Below are positions 38,734 through 46,945 of a DNA stretch of 64,000 nucleotides, in pieces (position 1 is the stretch's first letter; the number at the start of each line of letters is the position of its first letter). The translations under genes and the position numbers were made by a program. Below the pieces are notes generated by a model, which ran no database searches, had not been told where the DNA came from, and was given only the letters and a program-made list of their open reading frames with translations. Source of the DNA: a bacterium (GTDB taxonomy: Bacteria > Planctomycetota > UBA1135 > UBA2386); contig JANSXC010000003.1 in assembly GCA_024743115.1 (NCBI GenBank), positions 124,001 through 188,000 on the forward strand, given 5' to 3'.

Positions 38734-41732
38734 GGCAGCTGCAGGTCGACGGTCGCGGCCTCACCGGCCTTGACCTCCACCTCGACCTCGGGCGAGGAAG
38801 CACCCGGGGAGCCCTGGCCACCGGGGCCGATGTCGAGTGCCTGCGCCCGCACCATGTAACGCCCGGTCGGCAGAGCGTCGATCGTGAACGTTCCGCCCAT
38901 CGCCATCGTCGGCTGGCCACCCGGCCCCGGTGGCGCATCGACCGAGCGATGGAAGACCAGCGCCATCCGCGCCGGCTTGCCGTCCGGCCCGAGCACCTTG
39001 CCACGCACGCGCCCGGCCTGCCCCATGACGAGCCGGCCTGCGTCCGCGGTCTGGAGTTCTGCGACCTCGACGCCCCGCCGGTTGCCGGGCGTGTACTTCT
39101 TGTGCGTGATGCGGACGTCGTATTTGCCCACGGGCACGTCCTCGATCTCGGCCCAGCCCTCGGCGTCGGTCTTCGCCGTCTGACCGCCGATCGTCATCAT
39201 CGTGCTGTCGCCGCCCGAGGCGCCGTCGCGCGTCATCGTCACCATCATGATGCGCGTCTCCTGACGCTGACCGCCCGCGCCTTCCTGCGCGCGCGTCAGC
39301 CGCACTTCGGCACCTTCGATCGGGCTGCCCGTCTGATCGTTCCAGGCCTGAATCCGAACCTTGCCCGTGCTCAGCACGAGGTCCTGCCGCAGTTCGGGCA
39401 ACTCGGGTAGCACGTCGATCTCGACCTCGGCCTTGACCAGCTGCCCCGACTTGCCGTAGCGCACGGTGTAGCGGCCGCGTTCGACGTCCTTGATCTCGAA
39501 CATCCCGCTGCTGTCCGCCGTCGTCGATAGCGCCGAATCGGTCGACATGCCCGGCGGCATTCCGGGCATCCCCCCACCGTTGTCGGCCTTCGCGAGCTCG
39601 ACCTGCGCGCCACCGACCGGGCCGTCGACGCCCGAGACGGTCCCGAACACACGCGTCAACACAGGCTGCCGGATCTCGACCGCGGCGGTCTTGCCCGCAA
39701 CGACCTGGAAGCGCTGGTCGGACCCGGCGATCGCCGAGCTGCTGCCATCGGAGAACGACACCATCGCGCCGCCGAAGCGCTGCGCGGACGGAGCCCGCTC
39801 GAGTTCGGCGACGTAGTTGCCGGCCGCGAGCGGACCGACCAAGGACTTGCCTTCCGCATCCGTACGACCGCGGTGATCGTCCGAATCGCTCGCCCCGAGG
39901 GGGCCGCGAACAACCCACCGCGCACCCTCCACCGGCACGCTGTTGCCGTCGGTCACGACCAGGTCCGCGAACCCCGGCGTGCGCAGCGTCAACTCGAGAT
40001 CGGTGCTGCCGTTTCGCGTGAGCGGCAACGTGACCGTGCGCGCCGGCGCGAAGTCATCGTGCTCTGCGTGAAAGACCACCGACTCGGCCGGCAGCCCCGC
40101 GAGCACCGCGATGCCATCCGCACCGGTCTCGGCCTTGGCAATCGCATCGTCGCCGCCGAACACCCGGATCTCGTCGTCATCGTCCTCGACCCGGCGGGAC
40201 CGCATGCTGAACCCACCCGGCCCGTCGTCCGCCGGCGGTCGCTTGGCCGCAACCTTGGCGCCCGCCACCGGCTTACCGGCGTCATCGACGACCGTGAGGC
40301 TCACCACGGCGCCCCGCTCGGCGACGAGCTGGACACCCTGAACCGACTGCGCGGGCGCTACGCGAACCCCCGCCTGCTTCGCCGGCCGATGCAGCTTGCC
40401 GGTCGCCTGCACGGTGATGGTCCCAGGCGCCACGTCGACGAGTCGGAACGAACCATCCGGCCCGGTCCGCGCCGTAGCCGAGCGGTCCGCGAGCATGCCC
40501 TCGATGCCATGCGACGCCAGCATCGTGTCGCTGCCTTCGGCGATCGCTCTGACCCGGCTATCCGCGATCGGAGCGCCATCCGCCCCGCGCAGCACACCCG
40601 AGATCGTCGCGAGCCGATCGACCCGCAACAGCAGATCGCCGGTGCCGACCTTGACCCCCGTTTGGACCGCAGTCGAGTGACCCGGACCCGAGGCCCGCAC
40701 GCTCGTGGTTTCGTCACCGATGCCCGCGAGCGTGAAGAAGCCGTTCTGGTCGGTCACGGCGGCTTCATCCGTCGCGAAGCGTTCGACCTCGACCCCAGCG
40801 TTCGTCTCGACGCGCTTGGCGACGACCTTCATGTCCGGCACGGGGCGACCGAGGTCATCGACGACCTGGCCCGACACCGCACTGCCAGAACGGACGACGA
40901 GCACGACGTTCTCGAGCGTCGCACCGGCCGTGAGTTCGATCTTCTCGCTCGTCGGCATGTGCCGCGCCGACGCCGTACGCAGCGTCCAGTTTCCGGGGCG
41001 CAGCTTACCGACGCGAAACCGACCACGCTCGTCCGTCGGCGCACCCGTCGAAGTCATGAAGCCGAGCAAACCATGACCGGCCGAGACCTTGACGTCCGCG
41101 ACCGGATTGCCGGCCTCGTCCTGCACGACACCGGTGACCACGGCGCTCGTGGCGACCACGAGATCGCCCAGGTCGCGATCGCCCTTGAAGCCATGGATCA
41201 TGGGCGGCTGTTCGACGAACACGTGGTCGTCTCCAGGCAGCCCCAGCATCGCGGTCCGATCGCGAGCGAGCTCGAACCGGAATCGCCCGTCGCCATCGGT
41301 CGTGAGCTCGTGCCCTGGCAGGTCGCGGCCATTGATCGTGCCGACGAACTCGCTGCGTTCGGGGTTACCGACCTCCGAGCGCGAGAGCTTGCCGCCCTGG
41401 ATCGGGTTGCCGTCGAGATCCACCAGGCGGCCCCGGATCGAAGCGGTCGCGTCCCGACCTGCGGCTTCCGCAGCCGCCACGGCCTCCCGGTCCACCGCCG
41501 ACCCGGCCGCCGCCTCCGGCTCACCGGCCGCCGGCTCACCGGCCGCCGGCGAGGCCGGATTCGGGGCGATGTTCCCGGATCCGGTCGCCGGATCGTCGCC
41601 CGACCGGTCGACGACCTCGTTGGCCGTCGGAGCGGGATCGAGCTCGGGGCCATCCCCGCCCGAGAACAGGAACCACGCGGCAGCGGCCAGACCGGCCACC
41701 AGGAGGACGACAACGAGGGACTTGGCGTTCAT
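38724..41732 (-). CDS. Exported protein of nine carboxypeptidase-regulatory-like repeats
   Basis: A 1002-residue protein. Residues 1-22 (MNAKSLVVVLLVAGLAAAAW) form a signal anchor; a Pro/Ala/Glu-rich linker with AAGEP repeats follows. From about residue 95 the chain is a string of Ig-like CarboxypepD_reg/Cna-B-type domains, each opening with a G-x-V-x-D-x-x-G-x-P-V/I pattern: GRLVDLDGNPIQGG, GVVQDEAGNPVADV, GQVVDDLGRPVPDM, GVLRGADGAPIADS, LTVVDDAGKPVAGA, VTDGNSVPVEGARW, GTVSGVDGPVGGAQV, AWNDQTGSPIEGAE and GKVLGPDGKPARMA. Extended surface or periplasmic stalk proteins have this form. The 3' end carries a tandem duplication with multiple stops. It stands alone, converging on the nucleotidyltransferase gene. 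Confidence 0.88.
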   Translation of the reverse strand: MNAKSLVVVLLVAGLAAAAWFLFSGGDGPELDPAPTANEVVDRSGDDPATGSGNIAPNPASPAAGEPAAGEPEAAAGSAVDREAVAAAEAAGRDATASIRGRLVDLDGNPIQGGKLSRSEVGNPERSEFVGTINGRDLPGHELTTDGDGRFRFELARDRTAMLGLPGDDHVFVEQPPMIHGFKGDRDLGDLVVATSAVVTGVVQDEAGNPVADVKVSAGHGLLGFMTSTGAPTDERGRFRVGKLRPGNWTLRTASARHMPTSEKIELTAGATLENVVLVVRSGSAVSGQVVDDLGRPVPDMKVVAKRVETNAGVEVERFATDEAAVTDQNGFFTLAGIGDETTSVRASGPGHSTAVQTGVKVGTGDLLLRVDRLATISGVLRGADGAPIADSRVRAIAEGSDTMLASHGIEGMLADRSATARTGPDGSFRLVDVAPGTITVQATGKLHRPAKQAGVRVAPAQSVQGVQLVAERGAVVSLTVVDDAGKPVAGAKVAAKRPPADDGPGGFSMRSRRVEDDDDEIRVFGGDDAIAKAETGADGIAVLAGLPAESVVFHAEHDDFAPARTVTLPLTRNGSTDLELTLRTPGFADLVVTDGNSVPVEGARWVVRGPLGASDSDDHRGRTDAEGKSLVGPLAAGNYVAELERAPSAQRFGGAMVSFSDGSSSAIAGSDQRFQVVAGKTAAVEIRQPVLTRVFGTVSGVDGPVGGAQVELAKADNGGGMPGMPPGMSTDSALSTTADSSGMFEIKDVERGRYTVRYGKSGQLVKAEVEIDVLPELPELRQDLVLSTGKVRIQAWNDQTGSPIEGAEVRLTRAQEGAGGQRQETRIMMVTMTRDGASGGDSTMMTIGGQTAKTDAEGWAEIEDVPVGKYDVRITHKKYTPGNRRGVEVAELQTADAGRLVMGQAGRVRGKVLGPDGKPARMALVFHRSVDAPPGPGGQPTMAMGGTFTIDALPTGRYMVRAQALDIGPGGQGSPGASSPEVEVEVKAGEAATVDLQLPEQ

Positions 41733-41844
41733 GGCTTCGGGAGCGAAACCTGCTCCACGCCCGGAGAAGCGCGGAACTCCCGTCCTGACCTTGCAGCCCG
41801 GGGGTGACGTGGGAGACTGCCGAATCCCTCACCCGAAAACGCCC

Positions 41845-43257
41845 ATGCCGACCGTCCAGAACTACAAGAACCGCAGGAAGCAACTGCTGTCCGCCATCGA
41901 GACCCCCGTGTTGCTCATGGCGGGCGGGCCGATGTCCCGGAATTACCCTGCCAACTGGCATCCGTTCCGCGCCGACAGCACGTTCCTGTTCTTCTTCCCG
42001 AACCCGGAGCCGAACGCCGCCGCGCTGTTCGACCCCAAGGACAAGTCGGTCACGCTGTTCCTCGACGAGCGCACGGCCGAGGATGCGCTATGGCACGGGC
42101 CGGTGCCGAGCTTCACCGAGATGAAGAAGGCCACGGGCGTATCCGCGATCGAGAAGCGCAGCGACCTCGCGAAGTTCGTCGCCAAGAAGTGCGGCAAGCG
42201 CCAGGTGCACGGCGTCGCAATCCCGGACCACCGCGCAACGACCGAGCTCAAGTCGATCACCAAGGAACGACTCGACTTCTACAACGCCAAGAAAGTCGGC
42301 AACGCGGACGTGCTGCTCGCGATCGCCAAACTGCGCAACATCCGCACCGAAGCCGAGCTCACGGAGATGCGCGCGGCCGCCGCCATCACGCGCGAAGCGC
42401 ACACGGTAGCGATGGCCCGCACCCGCGCCGGCATCTACGAGCAAGAGCTCGCGGGTCATGTCGAGGGCACGTTCGCGCGGCACGGTTGCGTGCCCGCTTA
42501 CCACACGATCCTGTCCGTGCGCGGCGAAGTGCTGCACAACAACGAGCACCACAATCTGCTCCACGATACCGATCTCGTGCTGCTCGACGCCGGCGCCGAA
42601 CGTCCGTCCGGCTGGTGCGCCGACGTCACGCGCACGTGGCCCGTCAACGGCCACTTCTCGCCCGAAGCGCGCGACATCTACGACATCGTGCTCGCGGCCG
42701 AGGTCGCGGCGATCGACGCCGTCGCGCCGGGCGTGCGCTACCGCGATCTGCACATGACTTCGAGCCGCGTGATCGCCGACGGCCTGTCCCAGCTCGGCAT
42801 CCTGAAGGGCGACGCCGACGATCTCGTCGAGACCGGAACGCACGCACTGTTCTTCCCGCACGGTGTCGGTCACCTGATCGGAATCGACGTGCACGACATG
42901 GAAGGCTTCGGCGATCTGGTCGCCTACGAAAAGGGCCGCAAGCGCAGCACGCAGTTCGGCACGTGCAACCTGCGACTCGACATCGATCTCGAACCCGGCA
43001 TGTGCTTCACGATCGAGCCGGGCATCTACTTCGTGCCCGCGATCCTACGCGACAAGGCGATGCGCGCGCAGTTCAAGGGGCAGGTCGACTTCAAGCGCGC
43101 CGAGCAGTTCTTGACGATGAACTCGCTGCGCGGCTTCGGCGGCATCCGCATCGAGGACGACGTGCTCTGCACGAAGACGGGGCCGGACGTGTTGACCGCC
43201 GCAGTGCCGAAGGAACGCCTCGCCGTCGAAGCGCTCGTCGGCAGCGCAGGAGCCTGA
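41845..43257 (+). CDS. M24 metallopeptidase (Xaa-Pro aminopeptidase type)
   Basis: A 470-residue protein with an aminopeptidase P N-terminal domain (residues 1-165) and a pita-bread M24 catalytic domain. The metal ligands are visible in order: Asp in DLVLLDAGAE, Asp in CADVTRTWPV, His in FFPHGVGHLIGIDVHD, Glu in CFTIEPGIYFVP and Glu in GGIRIEDDVL. The His-rich proton-shuttle loop HNNEHHNLLHDTD precedes. Length and ligand spacing match prolidase/PepP proteins. It removes N-terminal residues preceding proline. Start at the ATG at 41845; no strong ribosome binding site. Confidence 0.93.
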   Translation: MPTVQNYKNRRKQLLSAIETPVLLMAGGPMSRNYPANWHPFRADSTFLFFFPNPEPNAAALFDPKDKSVTLFLDERTAEDALWHGPVPSFTEMKKATGVSAIEKRSDLAKFVAKKCGKRQVHGVAIPDHRATTELKSITKERLDFYNAKKVGNADVLLAIAKLRNIRTEAELTEMRAAAAITREAHTVAMARTRAGIYEQELAGHVEGTFARHGCVPAYHTILSVRGEVLHNNEHHNLLHDTDLVLLDAGAERPSGWCADVTRTWPVNGHFSPEARDIYDIVLAAEVAAIDAVAPGVRYRDLHMTSSRVIADGLSQLGILKGDADDLVETGTHALFFPHGVGHLIGIDVHDMEGFGDLVAYEKGRKRSTQFGTCNLRLDIDLEPGMCFTIEPGIYFVPAILRDKAMRAQFKGQVDFKRAEQFLTMNSLRGFGGIRIEDDVLCTKTGPDVLTAAVPKERLAVEALVGSAGA

Positions 43258-43258
43258 C

Positions 43259-44512
43259 GTGTCGCTCGAGTTCGACGCGGCGTCGGTGCGGGCCGTGCGA
43301 ATCGCGGCGCAGGCGCTGCCGGCGCCGCGTTCGCCCGCGATCGTCGGGCAGATCGAGCGCAGCGGCTATCAGCGCACGCTCGGCGGGGCCGACGCCTACG
43401 TGGCGGTGCGGGCGCGCGTGCCTGCGCTGCAGCGCGGTGATCTCGAAGCGCTCGTCAGCGAAGGTGAGCTCGCCGTCACCCCCGCGGTTCGCGGCTGCAT
43501 CTATGTCGTGCCCCGCAGCGAGACGCCGCTGCTGTTGCGCATCGCGGCGGGGCTCAGCGAATCGCGTGACGCCCGCGACGCGGAACGCGCCGGCATCCGT
43601 CCCGGCGAACTCGACGAGGTCGGCGACGCGGTGCTGGCAGAACTCCGCGCGAGCGGGCCGCTCACGACGGACAAGCTGCGGCGAACGCTGTCCGCGGACG
43701 TTGTCCGCAGCCTCGGCGATCAAGGCAAGAGGGTCGGCGTGAGTTCGACCCTGCCGCCGAGCTTGCGGCGGCTCGAGTTCGCGGGCCGAATCTCGCGACT
43801 GCCGGTGGACGGCCGGCTCGATCACGAGAAATACGAGTGGCGCGTCGCCGACGGCGATCCACTCGCGCAGGCCGAATTGCCGGACGATCCGACGGCACTG
43901 CATTCGCTGTTGCTCGCCGGGTTCTTGGACAGCGCAGGAGTCACGACCCTCTCGGCATTCTGCAAGTGGTCCGGCCTCACCAAGCGCGACGCCAAGGCCG
44001 CGCTCGCCGTGACCGATCACGAGACGGTGATGGCCGCGGGGCTCGGTGACGACGCAATCGCGCCGACGACGATCGCGAAGCTCGCGAATCAGTCCGAGAA
44101 GGCGCGCGACGCGGTCGCGTTCCTGCCGTTCGAGGACAACCTGATCCATCTTGCGGGCACCGTCTCCGCGTGGGTCCGCCCCGAGTTTCAGGATCTCGAA
44201 GTGCCGGCCTGGAGCAACATGCGTGACGGCCGCGAGACCACGCGACTCGGTGACGCAAAGCACGTGCGCTGGCGCAGCATTCTCGCGGAAGGGAGAATCT
44301 GCGGATTCTGGGACTACGAGCCCGTAGAGCAGCAGGTGGTCCTTTCCCTGTTCGATCCGCCCAGTCGGGCGACGCAAGAGCGTATTGACGATCTCGCGGC
44401 CGACGTCACGCGCTTCCTGCGCGACGACATCGGGCACGGGCTGTCGTTTTCGATCGATACCGACGAAACCCTGATCCGCCGCTGCGAACTTCTCCGCGGA
44501 CTCGAGACGTGA
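43259..44512 (+). CDS. YcaQ/AlkZ-like winged-helix protein (HTH_42)
   Basis: A 417-residue protein made of tandem winged-helix domains of the HTH_42 family: AAQALPAPRSPAIVGQIERSG, YVAVRARVPALQRGDLEALV, VTPAVRGCIYVVPRSETPLL, and later VAFLPFEDNLIHL, close to the family's conserved PFDNLLxxR element. AlkZ/YcaQ members unhook DNA interstrand cross-links and other alkylated bases with a Q-x-D/Q motif; I could not locate an intact catalytic motif, so glycosylase activity is uncertain. The GTG start is one base after the peptidase stop. The stop overlaps the next gene (GTGA). Confidence 0.78.
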   Translation: MSLEFDAASVRAVRIAAQALPAPRSPAIVGQIERSGYQRTLGGADAYVAVRARVPALQRGDLEALVSEGELAVTPAVRGCIYVVPRSETPLLLRIAAGLSESRDARDAERAGIRPGELDEVGDAVLAELRASGPLTTDKLRRTLSADVVRSLGDQGKRVGVSSTLPPSLRRLEFAGRISRLPVDGRLDHEKYEWRVADGDPLAQAELPDDPTALHSLLLAGFLDSAGVTTLSAFCKWSGLTKRDAKAALAVTDHETVMAAGLGDDAIAPTTIAKLANQSEKARDAVAFLPFEDNLIHLAGTVSAWVRPEFQDLEVPAWSNMRDGRETTRLGDAKHVRWRSILAEGRICGFWDYEPVEQQVVLSLFDPPSRATQERIDDLAADVTRFLRDDIGHGLSFSIDTDETLIRRCELLRGLET

Positions 44513-45228
44513 TCCACGCATTCACGAAGGCCATCGGACAGCTGTCGGACCCGCGCTTCCTGAAGGTGATCGGGGGCTCGGTGCTGCTGAGCATCGGCTG
44601 CTTCGTCGCGGTCTGGCTCGCAGTGGGTTGGGCCCTGACGACGTTCGACCTGACCGCGATCGAGTGGCTCGACACGACGCTCGCGGTTCTCGGCGGCCTC
44701 GTCACGCTCGTGCTCACGTGGCTCTTCTTCCCGATGGTCGCGATCGCGTTCCTCGGGTTCTTCCTCGAGAGCATCGCGCGCGCGGTCGAGGCGCGGCACT
44801 ACCCCGATCTGGACAAGCCGCCGGGCATCACGTTCTGGCAGGGCCTCGGTTCGACGCTGCGCTTCCTCGGCCTCGTCATCGTCGTCAACATCGCGCTGCT
44901 CGTGCTGCTGTTCTTCCCACCGGCTTACCCGATCGGCTACCTGGTCGGGAACGGGCTGCTGATCTCGCGAGAGTACTTCGATCTCGTCGCACTGCGGCGC
45001 GTCGGCCCGGCGGGGGCTCGCCAACTGCGCTCGCGTCACATGACGGAGATGCTCGGCATCGGCATCGCGACCGCGTTCATGCTCACCGTGCCCGTCCTCA
45101 ACTTCCTCGCACCGGTCATCGCAACCGCTGCGATGGTGCATCGTTTCGAGGCCTGGCGTGGTCTGCCGCCACCTGGCTCGCTCTCTACTTCGACGCCGCC
45201 GCCTCCGCCCCCGGCGGGTAGACGATAA
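44509..45228 (+). CDS. EI24/CysZ-like membrane protein
   Basis: A 239-residue integral membrane protein with about six hydrophobic segments, two of them long half-membrane-looking helices, and the EI24-type layout: VIGGSVLLSIGCFVAVWLAV, LVTLVLTWLFFPMVAIAFLG, LGLVIVVNIALLVLLFFPPA, then YLVGNGLLISREYFDLVALR. The last phrase, with its NG...REYFD...R pattern, is conserved in CysZ/EI24 proteins, some of which permeate sulfate. The C-terminus is a Pro-rich tail. GTGA overlap with the winged-helix gene. Its last 44 bases overlap the 3' end of the opposing universal stress protein gene. Confidence 0.85.
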   Translation: MIHAFTKAIGQLSDPRFLKVIGGSVLLSIGCFVAVWLAVGWALTTFDLTAIEWLDTTLAVLGGLVTLVLTWLFFPMVAIAFLGFFLESIARAVEARHYPDLDKPPGITFWQGLGSTLRFLGLVIVVNIALLVLLFFPPAYPIGYLVGNGLLISREYFDLVALRRVGPAGARQLRSRHMTEMLGIGIATAFMLTVPVLNFLAPVIATAAMVHRFEAWRGLPPPGSLSTSTPPPPPPAGRR

Positions 45229-45637
45229 CGGGCACGTTCGAGTGCCGGATCACCTGCTCGGCAACCGAACCGAGCAACAGCCGCCGCAAACCCGAGCGGC
45301 CGTGGGTCGCCATGCAGACGTAGCTCGCGCGCTCGGCGGCCGCATGCTCCACGATCGCTTGTGACACGGTCGCCGCTTCGAGCAACACCGGCTTCACACC
45401 CTTCTGGCACTTCACGGTCGCCGCAACCCGTTCGAGTTCACTCTGCCAGTCTTGGCGGATGGTCTCGAGGTCAGGCGGCATCGCGACCATTCCACCGCCG
45501 ACAGGCTCGAACGTGATCTCCTCGAGCACCGCGACCACCTGGATCGGAAGTTCGAGTTTCTCCGCGAGCGCGACTGCGGGTGCGAACGCGCGTTGTGATT
45601 CTTCCGACAGGTCCGTAGTAAGAACGAGGCACGACAT
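45185..45637 (-). CDS. Universal stress protein (UspA domain)
   Basis: A 150-residue single UspA domain. The first strand and helix are CLVLTTDLSEESQRAFAPAV; the middle is LPIQVVAVLEEITFEP. The nucleotide-binding end ATHGRSGLRRLLLGSVAEQV keeps the G-x2-G-x9-G-(S/T) ATP-binding signature, and the chain closes with SNVPVIVYPP. It is thus of the ATP-binding type. The chosen ATG at 45637 matches the family N-terminus. Divergent from the CBS gene across 135 bases, and its 3' end overlaps the EI24 gene by 44 bases tail to tail. Confidence 0.93.
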   Translation of the reverse strand: MSCLVLTTDLSEESQRAFAPAVALAEKLELPIQVVAVLEEITFEPVGGGMVAMPPDLETIRQDWQSELERVAATVKCQKGVKPVLLEAATVSQAIVEHAAAERASYVCMATHGRSGLRRLLLGSVAEQVIRHSNVPVIVYPPGAEAAASK

Positions 45638-45738
45638 GCAGACACGATGGGTCGGAGTGCTGAGCGCCGCCATTCGCAGTTGTGCTGAGGTGGCACGAGA
45701 AACGAAAATCGGCGGGAGGTCGGGGGATTCCTGTTCCA

Positions 45739-45756
45739 GGGGCACGGATTTGCCCC
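45739..45756. promoter_or_regulatory. Perfect inverted repeat before the CBS gene
   Basis: GGGGCA-CGGATT-TGCCCC: six-base arms with a six-base centre, just upstream of the ribosome binding site (AGGAG, 45761-45765) of the CBS gene at 45773. It could be an operator or a 5' leader hairpin in the divergent USP-CBS region. Confidence 0.45.
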
Positions 45757-45772
45757 AGACAGGAGACTGACA

Positions 45773-46300
45773 ATGACCAGGTTCAGCGAAGTCGATTCCG
45801 TTCAGGGCTCCCAGGGGATGGGCAAGGCGCAGGACATTGACCAACTGCGCGCCGCCGACATCATGCGGCGGGAGGTCGTGACCGTTCGCGACTCGGACAC
45901 CATCGGCGAAGTCGAGGTCATCATCGCGGACGCCGGAGTAAGCGGCGTACCCGTCGTAACAGTGGACGGCCGCATCGTCGGCGTGATCTCGATGCGTGAT
46001 CTCGTCAACCAGCACGCCGCCGGCGATCCCGAGCCACTACCGCTGCCGACCGTCGATGACGACGGCGAGGACTCGCTCATCGAACCGTCCCGGCCGAAGA
46101 GCGCCGAAGTGCGCGCAGCCGATCTGATGTCGCCCGTGATCGAGTCCACCCATCCCGAGGTGGATCTACGCACCGTGGCGCGACAGATGATCGACCGCAA
46201 TGTGCACCGTGTGCTCGTCGTCGAGGACGGTCAGCTGCGTGGGATCATCAGCACGTTCGATCTGCTCCGCGCGCTCGCGAGTCAGCCAGCTCCGCGCTGA
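45773..46300 (+). CDS. CBS-domain pair protein
   Basis: A 175-residue soluble protein with two CBS domains and nothing else: AADIMRREVVTVRDSDTIGE with VIVDxxG-type GVPVVTVDGRIVGVISMRDL, then AADLMSPVIESTHPEVDLRT with RVLVVEDGQLRGIISTFDLL. Each ends in the G-x-(I/V)-(S/T)-x-x-D-L signature that binds adenosine nucleotides. An acidic linker separates them. An AGGAG ribosome binding site lies 7 bases upstream of the ATG. Divergent pairing with a universal stress protein, another adenine-nucleotide binder, suggests a shared energy or stress signal. Confidence 0.94.
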   Translation: MTRFSEVDSVQGSQGMGKAQDIDQLRAADIMRREVVTVRDSDTIGEVEVIIADAGVSGVPVVTVDGRIVGVISMRDLVNQHAAGDPEPLPLPTVDDDGEDSLIEPSRPKSAEVRAADLMSPVIESTHPEVDLRTVARQMIDRNVHRVLVVEDGQLRGIISTFDLLRALASQPAPR

Positions 46301-46314
46301 GCCACCACACCGCG

Positions 46315-46926
46315 TCAGCGCGGCGTCACGACAAGATTGCGGAATTCGCCCGTGTCGTCGAACGAGCCGACGCCGACGCGGCCCGCGCCCGCCGGCACCG
46401 TGCCGGCCATGACGCGTTCGCCATCGAAGAACACCTCGACGCTCGTTCCTTCGCGCACGAGGCGCAGCCGGTGCCAGGCTTCGCCCCAGGACACACCTTG
46501 CGTGCGTGACGTCGTGACCGGGCGCCGCGGCGCGTCGTCGACCAGCATGATCTGATGCGCGTTGGGGTCGGCCTTCTCCGCGAGGTGGGCATACGCGTAG
46601 TGGGCGGCATCGCGATGGGCGAAGATCAGGCAGAGATCGAGATGGCCGTACCAGGCCTTCGTCGAACGGGCTTCGACCGTGAGTTCGAAGTTCTCGAACT
46701 CGGGCGTCGCAAGCGTCGCGAGCGAATACGGTGATCGATACGGCGGTTTGTAGTCCGCCTTCGCCGCCAGGATGAGGACGGGCGCCTCACCGGACTCGTA
46801 GCGCCAATGCCAGACGGCCGGGTCCGAGTACTGCCAGTCGCTGCCGGGAATCGCGAGGAAGGCCGCGCTCGACGACGCACACGCTGCCAGGAGAGCCGAG
46901 AGCCCGAGGATCGCAAACCGCATCAT
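46315..46926 (-). CDS. DUF1080/LamG-like lipoprotein
   Basis: A 203-residue lipoprotein: FAILGLSALLAAC ends in a good lipobox (LAAC), placing Cys at about residue 16. The mature part is a concanavalin-type beta sandwich as in DUF1080 (3-keto-disaccharide hydrolase-like) proteins, abundant in Planctomycetota: FENFELTVEARSTKAWYGHL, YAYAHLAEKADPNAHQIMLV, WHRLRLVREGTSVEVFFDGE, VGVGSFDDTGEFRNLVV. It probably binds or cleaves a carbohydrate. It lies on the same strand 19 bases downstream of the dehydratase gene. Confidence 0.84.
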   Translation of the reverse strand: MMRFAILGLSALLAACASSSAAFLAIPGSDWQYSDPAVWHWRYESGEAPVLILAAKADYKPPYRSPYSLATLATPEFENFELTVEARSTKAWYGHLDLCLIFAHRDAAHYAYAHLAEKADPNAHQIMLVDDAPRRPVTTSRTQGVSWGEAWHRLRLVREGTSVEVFFDGERVMAGTVPAGAGRVGVGSFDDTGEFRNLVVTPR

Positions 46927-46945
46927 TCGTCACCGTAGAGGTCAG

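Noticed and set aside
38691..38735. Short tandem repeats as the start of a CRISPR or larger repeat array
   Set aside because: Only two near-exact 15-base copies and one decayed copy occur, adjacent and without spacers.
45738..45756. Possible sigma-54 promoter (GGCAC ... TGC) before the CBS gene
   Set aside because: The distance between the GG and GC elements is one base shorter than the strict sigma-54 spacing, and the element ends too close to the ribosome binding site. It is better described as an inverted repeat.
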